Of a stretch of 64,000 bases of DNA, positions 25,537 to 33,442 are shown in pieces. A program made the position numbers and the translations under genes. This DNA is from Ruminococcus flavefaciens (GTDB lineage Bacteria; Bacillota; Clostridia; Oscillospirales; Ruminococcaceae). The stretch is taken from assembly GCA_002371825.1 (NCBI GenBank), contig DFHF01000009.1, forward strand, positions 24,127-88,126, written 5' to 3'. The notes under the pieces are model-generated. The model had not been told where the DNA came from. It worked only from the letters and a program-made list of their open reading frames with translations, and ran no database searches. Numbering within the stretch: the stretch's first letter is position 1; each line of letters opens with the position of its first letter.

Positions 25537-26601
25537 TTGATACAGACAGAGGATATGGAGTTCGCTCCAAGGATAATCACCCCGGAAAACACTCAGGAGG
25601 ACAGCGATACTGAGATCTCGCTCCGACCGCAGAACCTTCATGAGTATATCGGCCAGGACAAAGTAAAGGAAAACCTTGCTATATATATAGAGGCCGCAAA
25701 GCGCAGATCAGAGCCGCTGGATCATGTTCTCCTTTACGGGCCTCCCGGACTGGGAAAGACCACCCTCTCCGCCATAATCGCCCATGAGCTGGGCGTGAAT
25801 CTCCGTGTGACCACAGGTCCGGCGATCGAAAAGCCCGGAGATCTTGTGTCTCTGCTGACCAGCCTCTCGGATAACGATGTGCTGTTCATCGATGAGATAC
25901 ACCGCCTCTCCCGTGCAGTAGAGGAGATACTCTACCCTGCACTGGAGGACAGAGTAATAGATATCATTATCGGAAAAGGCCCCTCTGCACGTTCCATACG
26001 CATGGATCTTAAGCCCTTCACACTGATAGGCGCCACCACAAGAGCCGGTCAGCTCTCAGCTCCTCTCCGTGACCGCTTCGGCGTTATACAGAGACTTGAG
26101 CTCTATACAAGGGAGCAGCTCACCGATATAGTCCGCAGGAGCGCTATGATACTCGGAATTCCCTGTGAGACAGACGGTGCTTCCGAGATAGCCGGCCGTG
26201 CAAGAGGTACACCCCGTATCGCCAACAGACTGCTGAAAAGAGTCCGTGACTTTGCCGATGTTATGGGAAACGGCCAGATAACCAAGGAGATCGCCTCCAT
26301 AGCACTCAGCCGTCTCGATATCGACGAGCTTGGTCTGGACAGTCTGGACAGACGTATGCTGGAAATGATAATAAAGGGCTACAGCGGCGGTCCGGTAGGA
26401 CTTGAAACACTTGCCTCTGCTATAAATGAAGAATCAGTCACCCTTGAGGATATCTGCGAGCCCTTCCTTATGCAGCTGGGCTTCCTGGGACGTACTCCCC
26501 GCGGACGTGTGGCCACAAGACTGGCCTACGAGCACCTTGGATATGCGCCTCCGGAAAAGAATGAAAAAACAGACGACGGACAGCTCTCATTTGAGCAGTG
26601 A
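25537..26601 (+). CDS. ruvB: Holliday junction branch-migration helicase RuvB
   Basis: A 354-residue AAA+ ATPase that drives branch migration with RuvA. Walker A G-P-P-G-L-G-K-T (about 66-73), Walker B F-I-D-E-I-H-R-L, sensor-I G-A-T-T-R-A-G and the arginine finger in L-R-D-R-F-G are visible, followed by the winged-helix domain. A TTG start at 25537 is chosen because CAGGAGA lies 6 bp upstream; an ATG at 25555 is a shorter alternative. Confidence 0.95.
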   Translation: MIQTEDMEFAPRIITPENTQEDSDTEISLRPQNLHEYIGQDKVKENLAIYIEAAKRRSEPLDHVLLYGPPGLGKTTLSAIIAHELGVNLRVTTGPAIEKPGDLVSLLTSLSDNDVLFIDEIHRLSRAVEEILYPALEDRVIDIIIGKGPSARSIRMDLKPFTLIGATTRAGQLSAPLRDRFGVIQRLELYTREQLTDIVRRSAMILGIPCETDGASEIAGRARGTPRIANRLLKRVRDFADVMGNGQITKEIASIALSRLDIDELGLDSLDRRMLEMIIKGYSGGPVGLETLASAINEESVTLEDICEPFLMQLGFLGRTPRGRVATRLAYEHLGYAPPEKNEKTDDGQLSFEQ

Positions 26602-26624
26602 TGCGTACCTGAACGGTTACTGAA

Positions 26625-27212
26625 ATGCTGATTAAAGGATCAAGAAGATATAATCTCAGACATAACAGCGAACGCACCCCCTCTCCCGATCTCGGCCGTA
26701 TGATAAACGGCCAGGGAATGGGGCTTACCGCAAATTTAAGATACGGGATATGCCATATGAGCTTCAATGGCTGTGAGGTCATAGCCATACACAATGCCCT
26801 GGTATATCTCGGCATACCTCAGCCCCTGAAGGACGTGGCCTTCTTTATGGAGAAGTACCGTGTGCTCATGGGGTTCTTCGGCTGCAACGCCTATAAGCTG
26901 GGAAAAGGTCTTGCCCATTTCGGAGCAGATTCCGTCAGGACAAGAGATGTCAGCCAGGCGGAAGCAGCAAAGGCTTTCATAATCACATTCTGGACAAAAC
27001 TCCCCTTCCTGTCATCGATACATACTGTGTTCTGTGTCCGCAGGAGAAACGGCATAGAGGTCTTCAACCGCTACAATAACCGGGGCTGTACCTATATATG
27101 CAGGGACATTGAGGAGATTGCCGGAAAAAGACGGCCTATAGCAATATACATCATTAAAGAGACAGATAAGGATGATATTCCCGTTACAGAAGTACAAACG
27201 GAGGAGATATAA
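26625..27212 (+). CDS. C39-like papain-fold protein (putative)
   Basis: A 195-residue protein without signal peptide or membrane segment. The motif N-G-C-E-V-I-A-I-H-N-A-L-V-Y-L-G puts a cysteine (C50) at the start of a helix, as in C39-type cysteine peptidases. A later S-I-H-T-V-F-C-V-R-R-R-N-G-I-E-V-F-N-R-Y-N supplies a strand histidine (H133) and an Asn (N148), matching the order Cys-His-Asn/Asp. That makes a papain-like fold likely. Activity and substrate are unknown; no bacteriocin or ABC exporter gene is near. It ends 2 bp before the GlmM-like gene, to which it is probably translationally coupled. Its own ribosome binding site is poor. Confidence 0.55.
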   Translation: MLIKGSRRYNLRHNSERTPSPDLGRMINGQGMGLTANLRYGICHMSFNGCEVIAIHNALVYLGIPQPLKDVAFFMEKYRVLMGFFGCNAYKLGKGLAHFGADSVRTRDVSQAEAAKAFIITFWTKLPFLSSIHTVFCVRRRNGIEVFNRYNNRGCTYICRDIEEIAGKRRPIAIYIIKETDKDDIPVTEVQTEEI

Positions 27213-27214
27213 AA

Positions 27215-28567
27215 ATGTCAGGACTGTTCGGAACAGACAGTGCAAGAGGCGTTACCGTTGCGGAGCTCTCCTGTGAGCAGGCTATGCAGGCAGGCAGAGC
27301 AGCTGCCGAGCTGCTTGCAAAGGAACAGGGCGGCAGGATAATCGTTGCCAAGGATAAAAGACTATCATCTGATGTCCTGGAGGCAGCAGTCTGTGCAGGC
27401 ATATGCTCATCAGGCATAGATGCAGAGACCCTGGGCGCCGTTCCCGCTGCGGCAGCTTCATTTATTGTCCGTGAGCATAAAGCCTCAGCCGGCATAATGA
27501 TAACCGGTGCAGCAGGCTCCGGAGACGGAAGCGGTATAAGACTTTTCGCCGCAGACGGTTTCAGACTGGATGAAAGAGTCCAGAGCGAGCTGGAGGATAA
27601 CATCATGGCAAGGATGAACGCCTCCCCTCAGAGAAAATTCGACAATATCGGACGTATGCTCAGCTGTGACAATGCAGCCGATGAATACGTCGCTCATATA
27701 AAACAGCTGATAGGCGCTGACCTCAGCGGAATGAAGATTGCTCTCATATGCGGCGAGCCGAGTACAGGAGCTACTGCCGAAAGGCTCTTCAGAGAACTTG
27801 GTGCAGATGTAACTCTGCTGCCTCAGCAGGAGCCTGAGGAAGACGGCCTCGCACCTGCTGTCACAGATATGGAAAGGCTCATGGATACAGCGGCAGGCGG
27901 AGATTTCTGCTGCGGACTTGCTATCGGCGATAACGGCGGCAGCTGTCTGGCAGTCGATGAAAACGGCATGGCTGTAGACGGAGATCACCTGCTGGCTATA
28001 TTCGCAAAATATTTCAAGGAGAACGGCCTTCTGAAGGACGATACCTTCGTCGTAAATCAGATGAGCGGTCTCGGACTTTTCAACTTCGCAAGAGATAACG
28101 GCATAAAAGCTGTAACATCAGGTGCCTCCGGCAGAAGCGCTCTCGACAGGATGCTCGAAAGCGGATACAGCCTCGGCGGCGACAGGAACGGCCATGTGTT
28201 CTTCACCGACGATTCCCCGTGTGAGGACGGTCAGCTCTGCGGAGCAAGGCTCCTTGAGATAATGAAAAAGACCGGCAAGCCCCTTAGCCAGCTGGCAGAG
28301 GAAATGCAGAGACTTCCCAGTATATCGCTGAATGTCCGCATTGCCGATTCGTGCCGTGAAATATGGAAAAACGATAAGGATATAACCGACTTGATAGAGT
28401 GGTATCAGGGAGAATTCGGCGATACAGGCAGAGTCACCGTCCGTGAGAGCACTGCCGCCGCTCCGTTTATCACGATAACTATAGAGGGAAGCGACTTCGG
28501 CAGGATAAATTTCATTGCCGGCGAGATCGCTGACCGCATAAAACAGCGCTGCGGCGCCCGTGAATGA
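27215..28567 (+). CDS. GlmM-like phosphohexomutase pseudoenzyme
   Basis: A 450-residue protein with the four-domain layout and N-terminal G-L-F-G-T-D-S-A-R-G of phosphoglucosamine mutases. All four active-site motifs are altered. The phosphoserine loop (normally S-A-S-H-N-P) reads T-G-A-A-G-S at 97-102, so Ser becomes A99 and His A100. The Mg loop (D-G-D-x-D-R) reads G-D-N-G-G-S at 238-243, losing all three aspartates. The sugar loop G-E-x-S-G-H is G-D-R-N-G-H (322-327). The phosphate loop R-P-S-G-T-E-P is R-E-S-T-A-A-A-P (410-417). The frame is intact and the fold motifs are kept, so a non-catalytic binding or regulatory role is likely. GGAGG precedes the ATG. Confidence 0.85.
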   Translation: MSGLFGTDSARGVTVAELSCEQAMQAGRAAAELLAKEQGGRIIVAKDKRLSSDVLEAAVCAGICSSGIDAETLGAVPAAAASFIVREHKASAGIMITGAAGSGDGSGIRLFAADGFRLDERVQSELEDNIMARMNASPQRKFDNIGRMLSCDNAADEYVAHIKQLIGADLSGMKIALICGEPSTGATAERLFRELGADVTLLPQQEPEEDGLAPAVTDMERLMDTAAGGDFCCGLAIGDNGGSCLAVDENGMAVDGDHLLAIFAKYFKENGLLKDDTFVVNQMSGLGLFNFARDNGIKAVTSGASGRSALDRMLESGYSLGGDRNGHVFFTDDSPCEDGQLCGARLLEIMKKTGKPLSQLAEEMQRLPSISLNVRIADSCREIWKNDKDITDLIEWYQGEFGDTGRVTVRESTAAAPFITITIEGSDFGRINFIAGEIADRIKQRCGARE

Positions 28568-28628
28568 TCTTTACATCCCTGCAAGCCATGAGGCATTGCG
28601 GGCATAAATCGAAAAAGGAGCATTTAGC

Positions 28629-29489
28629 TTGAGAACTGCAAATAACTGGAAAGACTACAGGATCCTCGATACATCAGACGGGGAAAAGCTGGAAAAATGG
28701 GGCGATATCAGCCTCGTTCGTCCGGATCCGCAGATAATATGGAAGACCGACAGATCTGATCCCCTCTGGAATAAAGCTGACGGCCACTACCACCGCTCAA
28801 ATCAGGGCGGCGGCAAATGGGAGTTCAGAAAAAAACTGCCGGAATCATGGAATATCAGCTACCGTGAGCTGACCTTCAATATCCGCCCCACCGGCTTCAA
28901 GCACACCGGTCTGTTCCCCGAACAGGCTGTAAACTGGGACTTCATGGCGGATAAGATAAAAAATGCCGGACGTGAGATAAACGTCCTCAACCTCTTCGCC
29001 TATACAGGCGGAGCTACTCTTGCCTGTGCAGCCGCAGGAGCCTCAGTATGTCACGTTGATGCCTCCAAGGGCATGGTGCAGTGGGCAAGAGACAATGCCG
29101 CAGCCTCAGGGCTCTCGGACAAGCCTATCCGCTGGATAGTGGACGACTGTGAGAAATTCATCGCCCGTGAGATAAGAAGAGGCAGAAAATACGATGCCGT
29201 TATAATGGATCCTCCCAGCTACGGAAGAGGTCCCGGCGGCGAGGTCTGGAAGCTGGAGAACTGCGTTTATGACCTGGTGAAGCTCTGCTCCGGAGTTCTC
29301 TCCGACGATCCTCTCTTCTTCCTTATAAACAGCTATACCACCGGACTTTCTCCCTCTGTTATGGGATATATCCTGGGTTCTGTCCTCAGCGGCAGGAATG
29401 GCAGGGTCTCCTTCGACGAGATAGGACTGCCGGTAGCTTCCACAGGCATGACACTGCCCTGCGGCTCTACGGCTATATGGGAAAAGTGA
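28629..29489 (+). CDS. Class I SAM-dependent rRNA methyltransferase (RlmI/RlmK-like)
   Basis: A 286-residue Rossmann methyltransferase. The core shows H-T-G-L-F-P-E-Q (about 92-99), SAM motif N-L-F-A-Y-T-G-G-A-T (about 121-130), an acidic D at the end of strand 2 (H-V-D-A-S-K-G) and catalytic D-P-P-S-Y-G-R. This set is typical of the 23S rRNA cytosine-C5 / guanine-N2 (RlmI, RlmK) methyltransferase group, but without the PUA domain of RlmI. The exact target base is unknown. The start is TTG at 28629 after AAAAAGGAG. Confidence 0.83.
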   Translation: MRTANNWKDYRILDTSDGEKLEKWGDISLVRPDPQIIWKTDRSDPLWNKADGHYHRSNQGGGKWEFRKKLPESWNISYRELTFNIRPTGFKHTGLFPEQAVNWDFMADKIKNAGREINVLNLFAYTGGATLACAAAGASVCHVDASKGMVQWARDNAAASGLSDKPIRWIVDDCEKFIAREIRRGRKYDAVIMDPPSYGRGPGGEVWKLENCVYDLVKLCSGVLSDDPLFFLINSYTTGLSPSVMGYILGSVLSGRNGRVSFDEIGLPVASTGMTLPCGSTAIWEK

Positions 29490-29548
29490 GGGGTTGACAG
29501 TAATTATGCCCTGACGGCATAAAATATATTTCAAAAGGAGTTGTTATC

Positions 29549-29749
29549 ATGGCAAAGGATAAAAGATTCATAGTGGCCTATACACAGGGAACCATGAACG
29601 TCACCGAAATATGGGTAGACACCGTTACAGGAGTAAATTATCTCTACCATTCAGCCAGCCCCGGAGGAGGACTCACACCTCTCCTTGACAGAAACGGCAA
29701 GCCGATAGTTTCAACTCCTGACGAGATAGCCTTCCTCAAGGAGAAATAA
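29549..29749 (+). CDS. DUF6440-type small protein
   Basis: A 66-residue protein. The pattern R-F-I-V-A-Y...V-D-T-V-T-G-V-N-Y-L-Y...G-G-L-T-P-L-L-D-R-N-G-K-P matches the small DUF6440 family of Bacillota. It has no signal peptide or membrane segment. AAAGGAG precedes the ATG. Its stop overlaps the next start (TAATG). A lone TTGACA at 29494 lacks a clear -10 partner, so separate transcription is uncertain. Function unknown. Confidence 0.75.
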   Translation: MAKDKRFIVAYTQGTMNVTEIWVDTVTGVNYLYHSASPGGGLTPLLDRNGKPIVSTPDEIAFLKEK

Positions 29750-30030
29750 TGGCATCAACAATAAAATGTCCGAAATGCGGTGCTGAAATGAATGCAAACA
29801 GCAGGATGTGCCCTGTATGCGGCCGGAAGCGTATTACCGGAAAGGATATGGCTGAGCTGTTCCTGCTGATAATACTGCTGTTTTTCGGCTACCTGTTCAT
29901 TCATTCCATGAGGCAGACCGCCAAGAGAATGGACAAGACCATAATGGAGGACAGTTCCTGTCTTTTCGTCAGCAGCGGGACGTTATCCGCTGAATATCCT
30001 GAACAGGAGATAAAATGGATAATATCATAG
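29749..30030 (+). CDS. Zinc-ribbon single-pass membrane protein
   Basis: A 93-residue protein with an N-terminal zinc ribbon (C-P-K-C at 8-11 and C-P-V-C at 22-25) and one hydrophobic segment (about 34-52). The C-terminal 15 bp overlap the start of ecfA1, so translation of the two is coupled. It may be a small regulator or assembly factor of the ECF module; this is inferred only from position. The tail past residue 60 is not distinctive. Confidence 0.6.
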   Translation: MASTIKCPKCGAEMNANSRMCPVCGRKRITGKDMAELFLLIILLFFGYLFIHSMRQTAKRMDKTIMEDSSCLFVSSGTLSAEYPEQEIKWIIS

Positions 30031-30866
30031 AAATACAAGGTCTGCACTTCAGCTACCCTGCGGAGGACGATGAACAGACTCCCGCAGAGGTGCTGAAGGG
30101 CATCGACCTTACAATAAAAAAGGGCGAATTCGTTGCGGTGCTGGGGCATAACGGCTCTGGCAAGTCCACACTTGCAAAGCACCTCAACGCTATTCTTACG
30201 CCCACAGAAGGTAAAGTCATAGTCGGCGGGATAGATACCACAGACGAATCAAAGCTATTCGACCTGAGACAGACTGCCGGCATGGTGTTCCAGAATCCGG
30301 ATAACCAGATAGTATCCTCAGTAGTTGAAGAGGATGTGGCCTTCGCCCTTGAAAATCTCGGTGTCCCATATGAGGAGATGCGCCGAAGAGTGGATGAGGC
30401 GCTGAAAGCCGTCAATATGTACGAATACAGGCTCCACTCCCCGAGCCAGCTCTCAGGCGGACAGAAGCAGAGAGTGGCTATAGCCGGCATAATCGCTATG
30501 GAGCCGGACTGCATAATACTGGATGAACCCACCGCTATGCTGGACCCTCAGGGCCGCAAAGAGGTGCTTGCCACTATACATCAGATGAACCGTGAAAAGG
30601 GCATAACTATAGTCCTCATCACTCACTATATGGACGAAGCCGCTCAGTGCGGAAGAGTTGTCGTAATGGACAAGGGACGTGTAGTGCTTGACGGAGGGCC
30701 GGAAAAGGTATTCTCTCAGGTGGAGACACTTAAGAATATCGGGCTTGATGTTCCTCAGGTCACAGAGCTGGCATGGGAGCTGAAAAAAGCCGGATGCGAT
30801 ATCTCCCCCGAGACTATCTCCGAGGAGGAATGCGTGGAGGCGCTGATAAAACTGTTTGGCAGCTAA
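30015..30866 (+). CDS. ecfA1: ECF transporter ATPase EcfA1
   Basis: A 283-residue ABC ATPase that powers energy-coupling-factor vitamin and metal transporters. Walker A G-H-N-G-S-G-K-S-T, Q-loop Q-N-P-D-N-Q, signature L-S-G-G-Q-K-Q-R and Walker B I-I-L-D-E-P-T-A-M-L are all intact. The Q-N-P-D-N-Q motif and length mark the EcfA1 type. It lies upstream of ecfA2 and ecfT, as in the conserved Bacillota cluster ecfA1-ecfA2-ecfT-truA, but an extra zinc-ribbon gene separates it from ecfA2. Confidence 0.95.
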   Translation: MDNIIEIQGLHFSYPAEDDEQTPAEVLKGIDLTIKKGEFVAVLGHNGSGKSTLAKHLNAILTPTEGKVIVGGIDTTDESKLFDLRQTAGMVFQNPDNQIVSSVVEEDVAFALENLGVPYEEMRRRVDEALKAVNMYEYRLHSPSQLSGGQKQRVAIAGIIAMEPDCIILDEPTAMLDPQGRKEVLATIHQMNREKGITIVLITHYMDEAAQCGRVVVMDKGRVVLDGGPEKVFSQVETLKNIGLDVPQVTELAWELKKAGCDISPETISEEECVEALIKLFGS

Positions 30867-30886
30867 TTATCCGGAGGTGAGATTTC

Positions 30887-31711
30887 TTGGAACGTCTGAA
30901 CTGCCCTGTATGCGGTGGAAGTCTGAAACAAATCGATGATACTTCCTGCATCTGTTCCTACTGCGGGAATAAATACACAGGGAACGGCTCTGATTTTCCC
31001 GAAGACATCCTGGACCGCACTGATTGGGAATCATCCGAGATATCGCCGGATCTTATTGCCAGATTCTTTCATGCTTATGAAACAGCAGACATCTCTGATA
31101 AGCCTGAATACGAAACAAAACTGAAAATGCTTTACAGCAATATAAGCTGCGGCAGGCAGTTTGTCCGGTATGACAGAAAGTATATAGACGAAAACAAAGG
31201 CAGCCAGGCTTCAGCGGCTGCTGAATATCTGATGTATGAAACTCTCATAGCCTCTGAATCAGCCAGTGTCTCTGTTCAGCGCAGCAGTGTCAGCAAAGCA
31301 CTGAAAATGCGTGAAAGGATAATAAAAAACAGAAGGATATTCCTGAGCATCATCATTACAGCAGCAGTGATCTATTACATCGGCCTTATACAGTTTTTTT
31401 CCGAAAAAGGGAGCCTAAGCTCCCTGACTGACAATATATCCGGAACAGGAAAAATACTATTTGCATTGTTTGGTGCTATCATTGCTCCGGCAATTGGCTT
31501 GATCAGCGCATCAAATGACAGATTCCGTGAGCTTTCAGACAGAATGAACAGTGCACGAAAACAATATCGTTCCAATATAGGTGCAGTCAGAAAAGCTGAT
31601 GCTGCGGTAAAAGCTCTGGAGAAACAGAGAAAAACAGTCTCAGATATAGTCAGTAAGGCATATCCGGAGATTTTCACCGATAAGAACACAGGAATACACA
31701 AAGGAGCATAA
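30887..31711 (+). CDS. Zinc-ribbon membrane protein inserted in the ecf operon
   Basis: A 274-residue protein of unrecognised family. An N-terminal zinc ribbon (C-P-V-C at 6-9; C-S-Y-C at 23-26) is followed by a helical cytosolic region, two hydrophobic segments (about 147-167 and 184-205) and a C-terminal helical, probably coiled-coil segment (about 209-255). The TTG start at 30887 follows GGAGGTGAG. It sits between ecfA1 (20-bp gap) and ecfA2 (3-bp gap), so it is co-expressed with the transporter. Codon use looks somewhat more A-rich than its neighbours. A regulatory or accessory role is possible but unproven. Confidence 0.68.
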   Translation: MERLNCPVCGGSLKQIDDTSCICSYCGNKYTGNGSDFPEDILDRTDWESSEISPDLIARFFHAYETADISDKPEYETKLKMLYSNISCGRQFVRYDRKYIDENKGSQASAAAEYLMYETLIASESASVSVQRSSVSKALKMRERIIKNRRIFLSIIITAAVIYYIGLIQFFSEKGSLSSLTDNISGTGKILFALFGAIIAPAIGLISASNDRFRELSDRMNSARKQYRSNIGAVRKADAAVKALEKQRKTVSDIVSKAYPEIFTDKNTGIHKGA

Positions 31712-31714
31712 AAA

Positions 31715-32578
31715 TTGTCAATACTCGAAACTCAGGAGCTCACTTACACCTACAGTCCGGGAACTCCCTTTGAAAAGACTGCGGTAGACCATGTGAGCCT
31801 TAAAATAGAAGCCGGCGAGATGATAGGAGTAATGGGCCACACAGGTTCGGGAAAATCCACTCTCATCCAGCACTTCAACGGCCTGCTGCGTCCTACCTCC
31901 GGAAAGATACTTCTGGACGGAAAGGATATATGGGCTGATAAAAAGAAGATCCGTGACGTCCGCTTTCAGGTGGGACTGGTATTCCAGTACCCGGAATATC
32001 AGATATTCGAGGAGACCGTCTTCAAGGATATTGCCTTCGGCCCTAAGAATATGGGCCTCGATGAGGCTGAGATAAAGCGACGAGTCCTTGAGACCGCCAA
32101 CGATATCGGCCTTTCTGAAGAGCTTATGGAGCGCTCGCCCTTTGAGCTCTCCGGCGGACAGAAGCGCCGTGTGGCCATCGCAGGGGTAATGGCTATGGAG
32201 CCGAAGGTACTCATACTCGATGAACCTACCGCAGGCCTGGACCCTGCCGGAAGAGACAAGATACTGAGCCACATCAAAGCCTACCATAAGCGCACAGGGA
32301 ATACCACCCTCATAGTATCTCACAGCATGGAGGATATCGCCACATTTGCCGACAGGATACTTGTAATGAGCAAGGCAAAGCTTTTCTGCTTCGACGAAAC
32401 TGAAAAGGTCTTCTCCCGGGCTGATGAGATATCACAGATAGGCCTTGATGTTCCCCAGATAACAAAGGTATTCATGGAGCTGAAAAAACGAGGCCTTGAT
32501 TTCGGAAAGGAAGTATATACAGTAGGCTACGCACGAGACCTGCTCCTGAAAAAGCTCAGAGAAAGGGCAGGTGGATGA
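31715..32578 (+). CDS. ecfA2: ECF transporter ATPase EcfA2
   Basis: A 287-residue ABC ATPase, the second subunit of the ECF module. Walker A G-H-T-G-S-G-K-S-T, Q-loop Q-Y-P-E-Y-Q, signature L-S-G-G-Q-K-R-R and Walker B L-I-L-D-E-P-T-A-G-L are intact, and the Q-Y-P-E-Y-Q motif fits EcfA2. The start is TTG at 31715 after AAAGGAG. It overlaps ecfT by 8 bp if the GTG of ecfT is used. Confidence 0.95.
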   Translation: MSILETQELTYTYSPGTPFEKTAVDHVSLKIEAGEMIGVMGHTGSGKSTLIQHFNGLLRPTSGKILLDGKDIWADKKKIRDVRFQVGLVFQYPEYQIFEETVFKDIAFGPKNMGLDEAEIKRRVLETANDIGLSEELMERSPFELSGGQKRRVAIAGVMAMEPKVLILDEPTAGLDPAGRDKILSHIKAYHKRTGNTTLIVSHSMEDIATFADRILVMSKAKLFCFDETEKVFSRADEISQIGLDVPQITKVFMELKKRGLDFGKEVYTVGYARDLLLKKLRERAGG

Positions 32579-33395
32579 TATGCTGAGAGATATTACCCTG
32601 GGTCAGTACTTCCCCGGAAACAGCATTATCCACAGACTTGACCCCAGATTCAAAATAGTTATAACCGTACTCTATATTATAATGCTCTTTACAGGAGATT
32701 CAATGGTCTGCCTGGCAATAGGAGCAGTATATACGATAATGGCGATGCTTCTCTCTCAGGTAAAGCTGAAAATGTTCCTGAAGAGCGTGAAGCCGCTTAT
32801 GCCGTTTCTGCTGATAACCGCAGTCCTCAACCTCTTCCTTGTCAGCTCAGGAGATGAGCTGTGGCACTGGAAATTCCTGAAGATAACCTCAGGAGGCATA
32901 AATATCAGCATATTCATGATAGTGAGGATAGTCCTGCTGATAATGGGAACATCGATACTCACCTATACAACGTCTCCGATAACGCTCACAGACGCAATAG
33001 AGCGTCTGCTCTCACCGCTGAAAAAGCTGAGATTCCCGGTGCATGAGCTGGCAATGATGATGTCGATAGCGCTTCGCTTCATCCCTACCCTTATTGAGGA
33101 GACAGATAAGATAATCTCAGCCCAGAAGGCACGAGGCGCAGAGCTTGATACCGGAAGCTTTACAACAAGAGCAAAAAATCTTATCTCCATACTTGTTCCG
33201 CTGTTCATATCATCATTCAGACGTGCAGATGAACTTGCAACAGCTATGGAGTGCCGCTGTTATAACGGCGGTGAGGGCCGTACAAGGCTCCGTCAGCTTA
33301 AGTCAGCCCCCCGTGACTATATCGCACTTGCCATAACACTGCTCTTCCTTGCGGCAGTTATAGTCATAAAAATAACAAAGCCTTTTGCATTCTGA
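32571..33395 (+). CDS. ecfT: ECF transporter transmembrane subunit EcfT
   Basis: A 274-residue membrane protein, the scaffold that joins the two ATPases to exchangeable S components. About five or six membrane segments are visible (near 28-62, 78-95, 107-130 and 245-265). The cytosolic coupling helices carry the A-R-G motifs (A-Q-K-A-R-G-A and, later, A-M-E-C-R-C-Y). The start may be GTG at 32571 or ATG at 32580; the latter is 9 bp shorter, with GGCAGGTGG upstream. No substrate-binding S component lies in the window, so this is a shared module. Confidence 0.93.
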   Translation: MDDMLRDITLGQYFPGNSIIHRLDPRFKIVITVLYIIMLFTGDSMVCLAIGAVYTIMAMLLSQVKLKMFLKSVKPLMPFLLITAVLNLFLVSSGDELWHWKFLKITSGGINISIFMIVRIVLLIMGTSILTYTTSPITLTDAIERLLSPLKKLRFPVHELAMMMSIALRFIPTLIEETDKIISAQKARGAELDTGSFTTRAKNLISILVPLFISSFRRADELATAMECRCYNGGEGRTRLRQLKSAPRDYIALAITLLFLAAVIVIKITKPFAF

Positions 33396-33442
33396 TACTG
33401 CATCTGCGGCACAGACAAAATGATATATAAAGAGAGGATATC

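Noticed and set aside
29490..29548. Promoter before the DUF6440 gene
   Set aside because: TTGACA at 29494 has no -10 at a workable distance (nearest TAAAAT is 20 bp away), so it was not listed as a feature.
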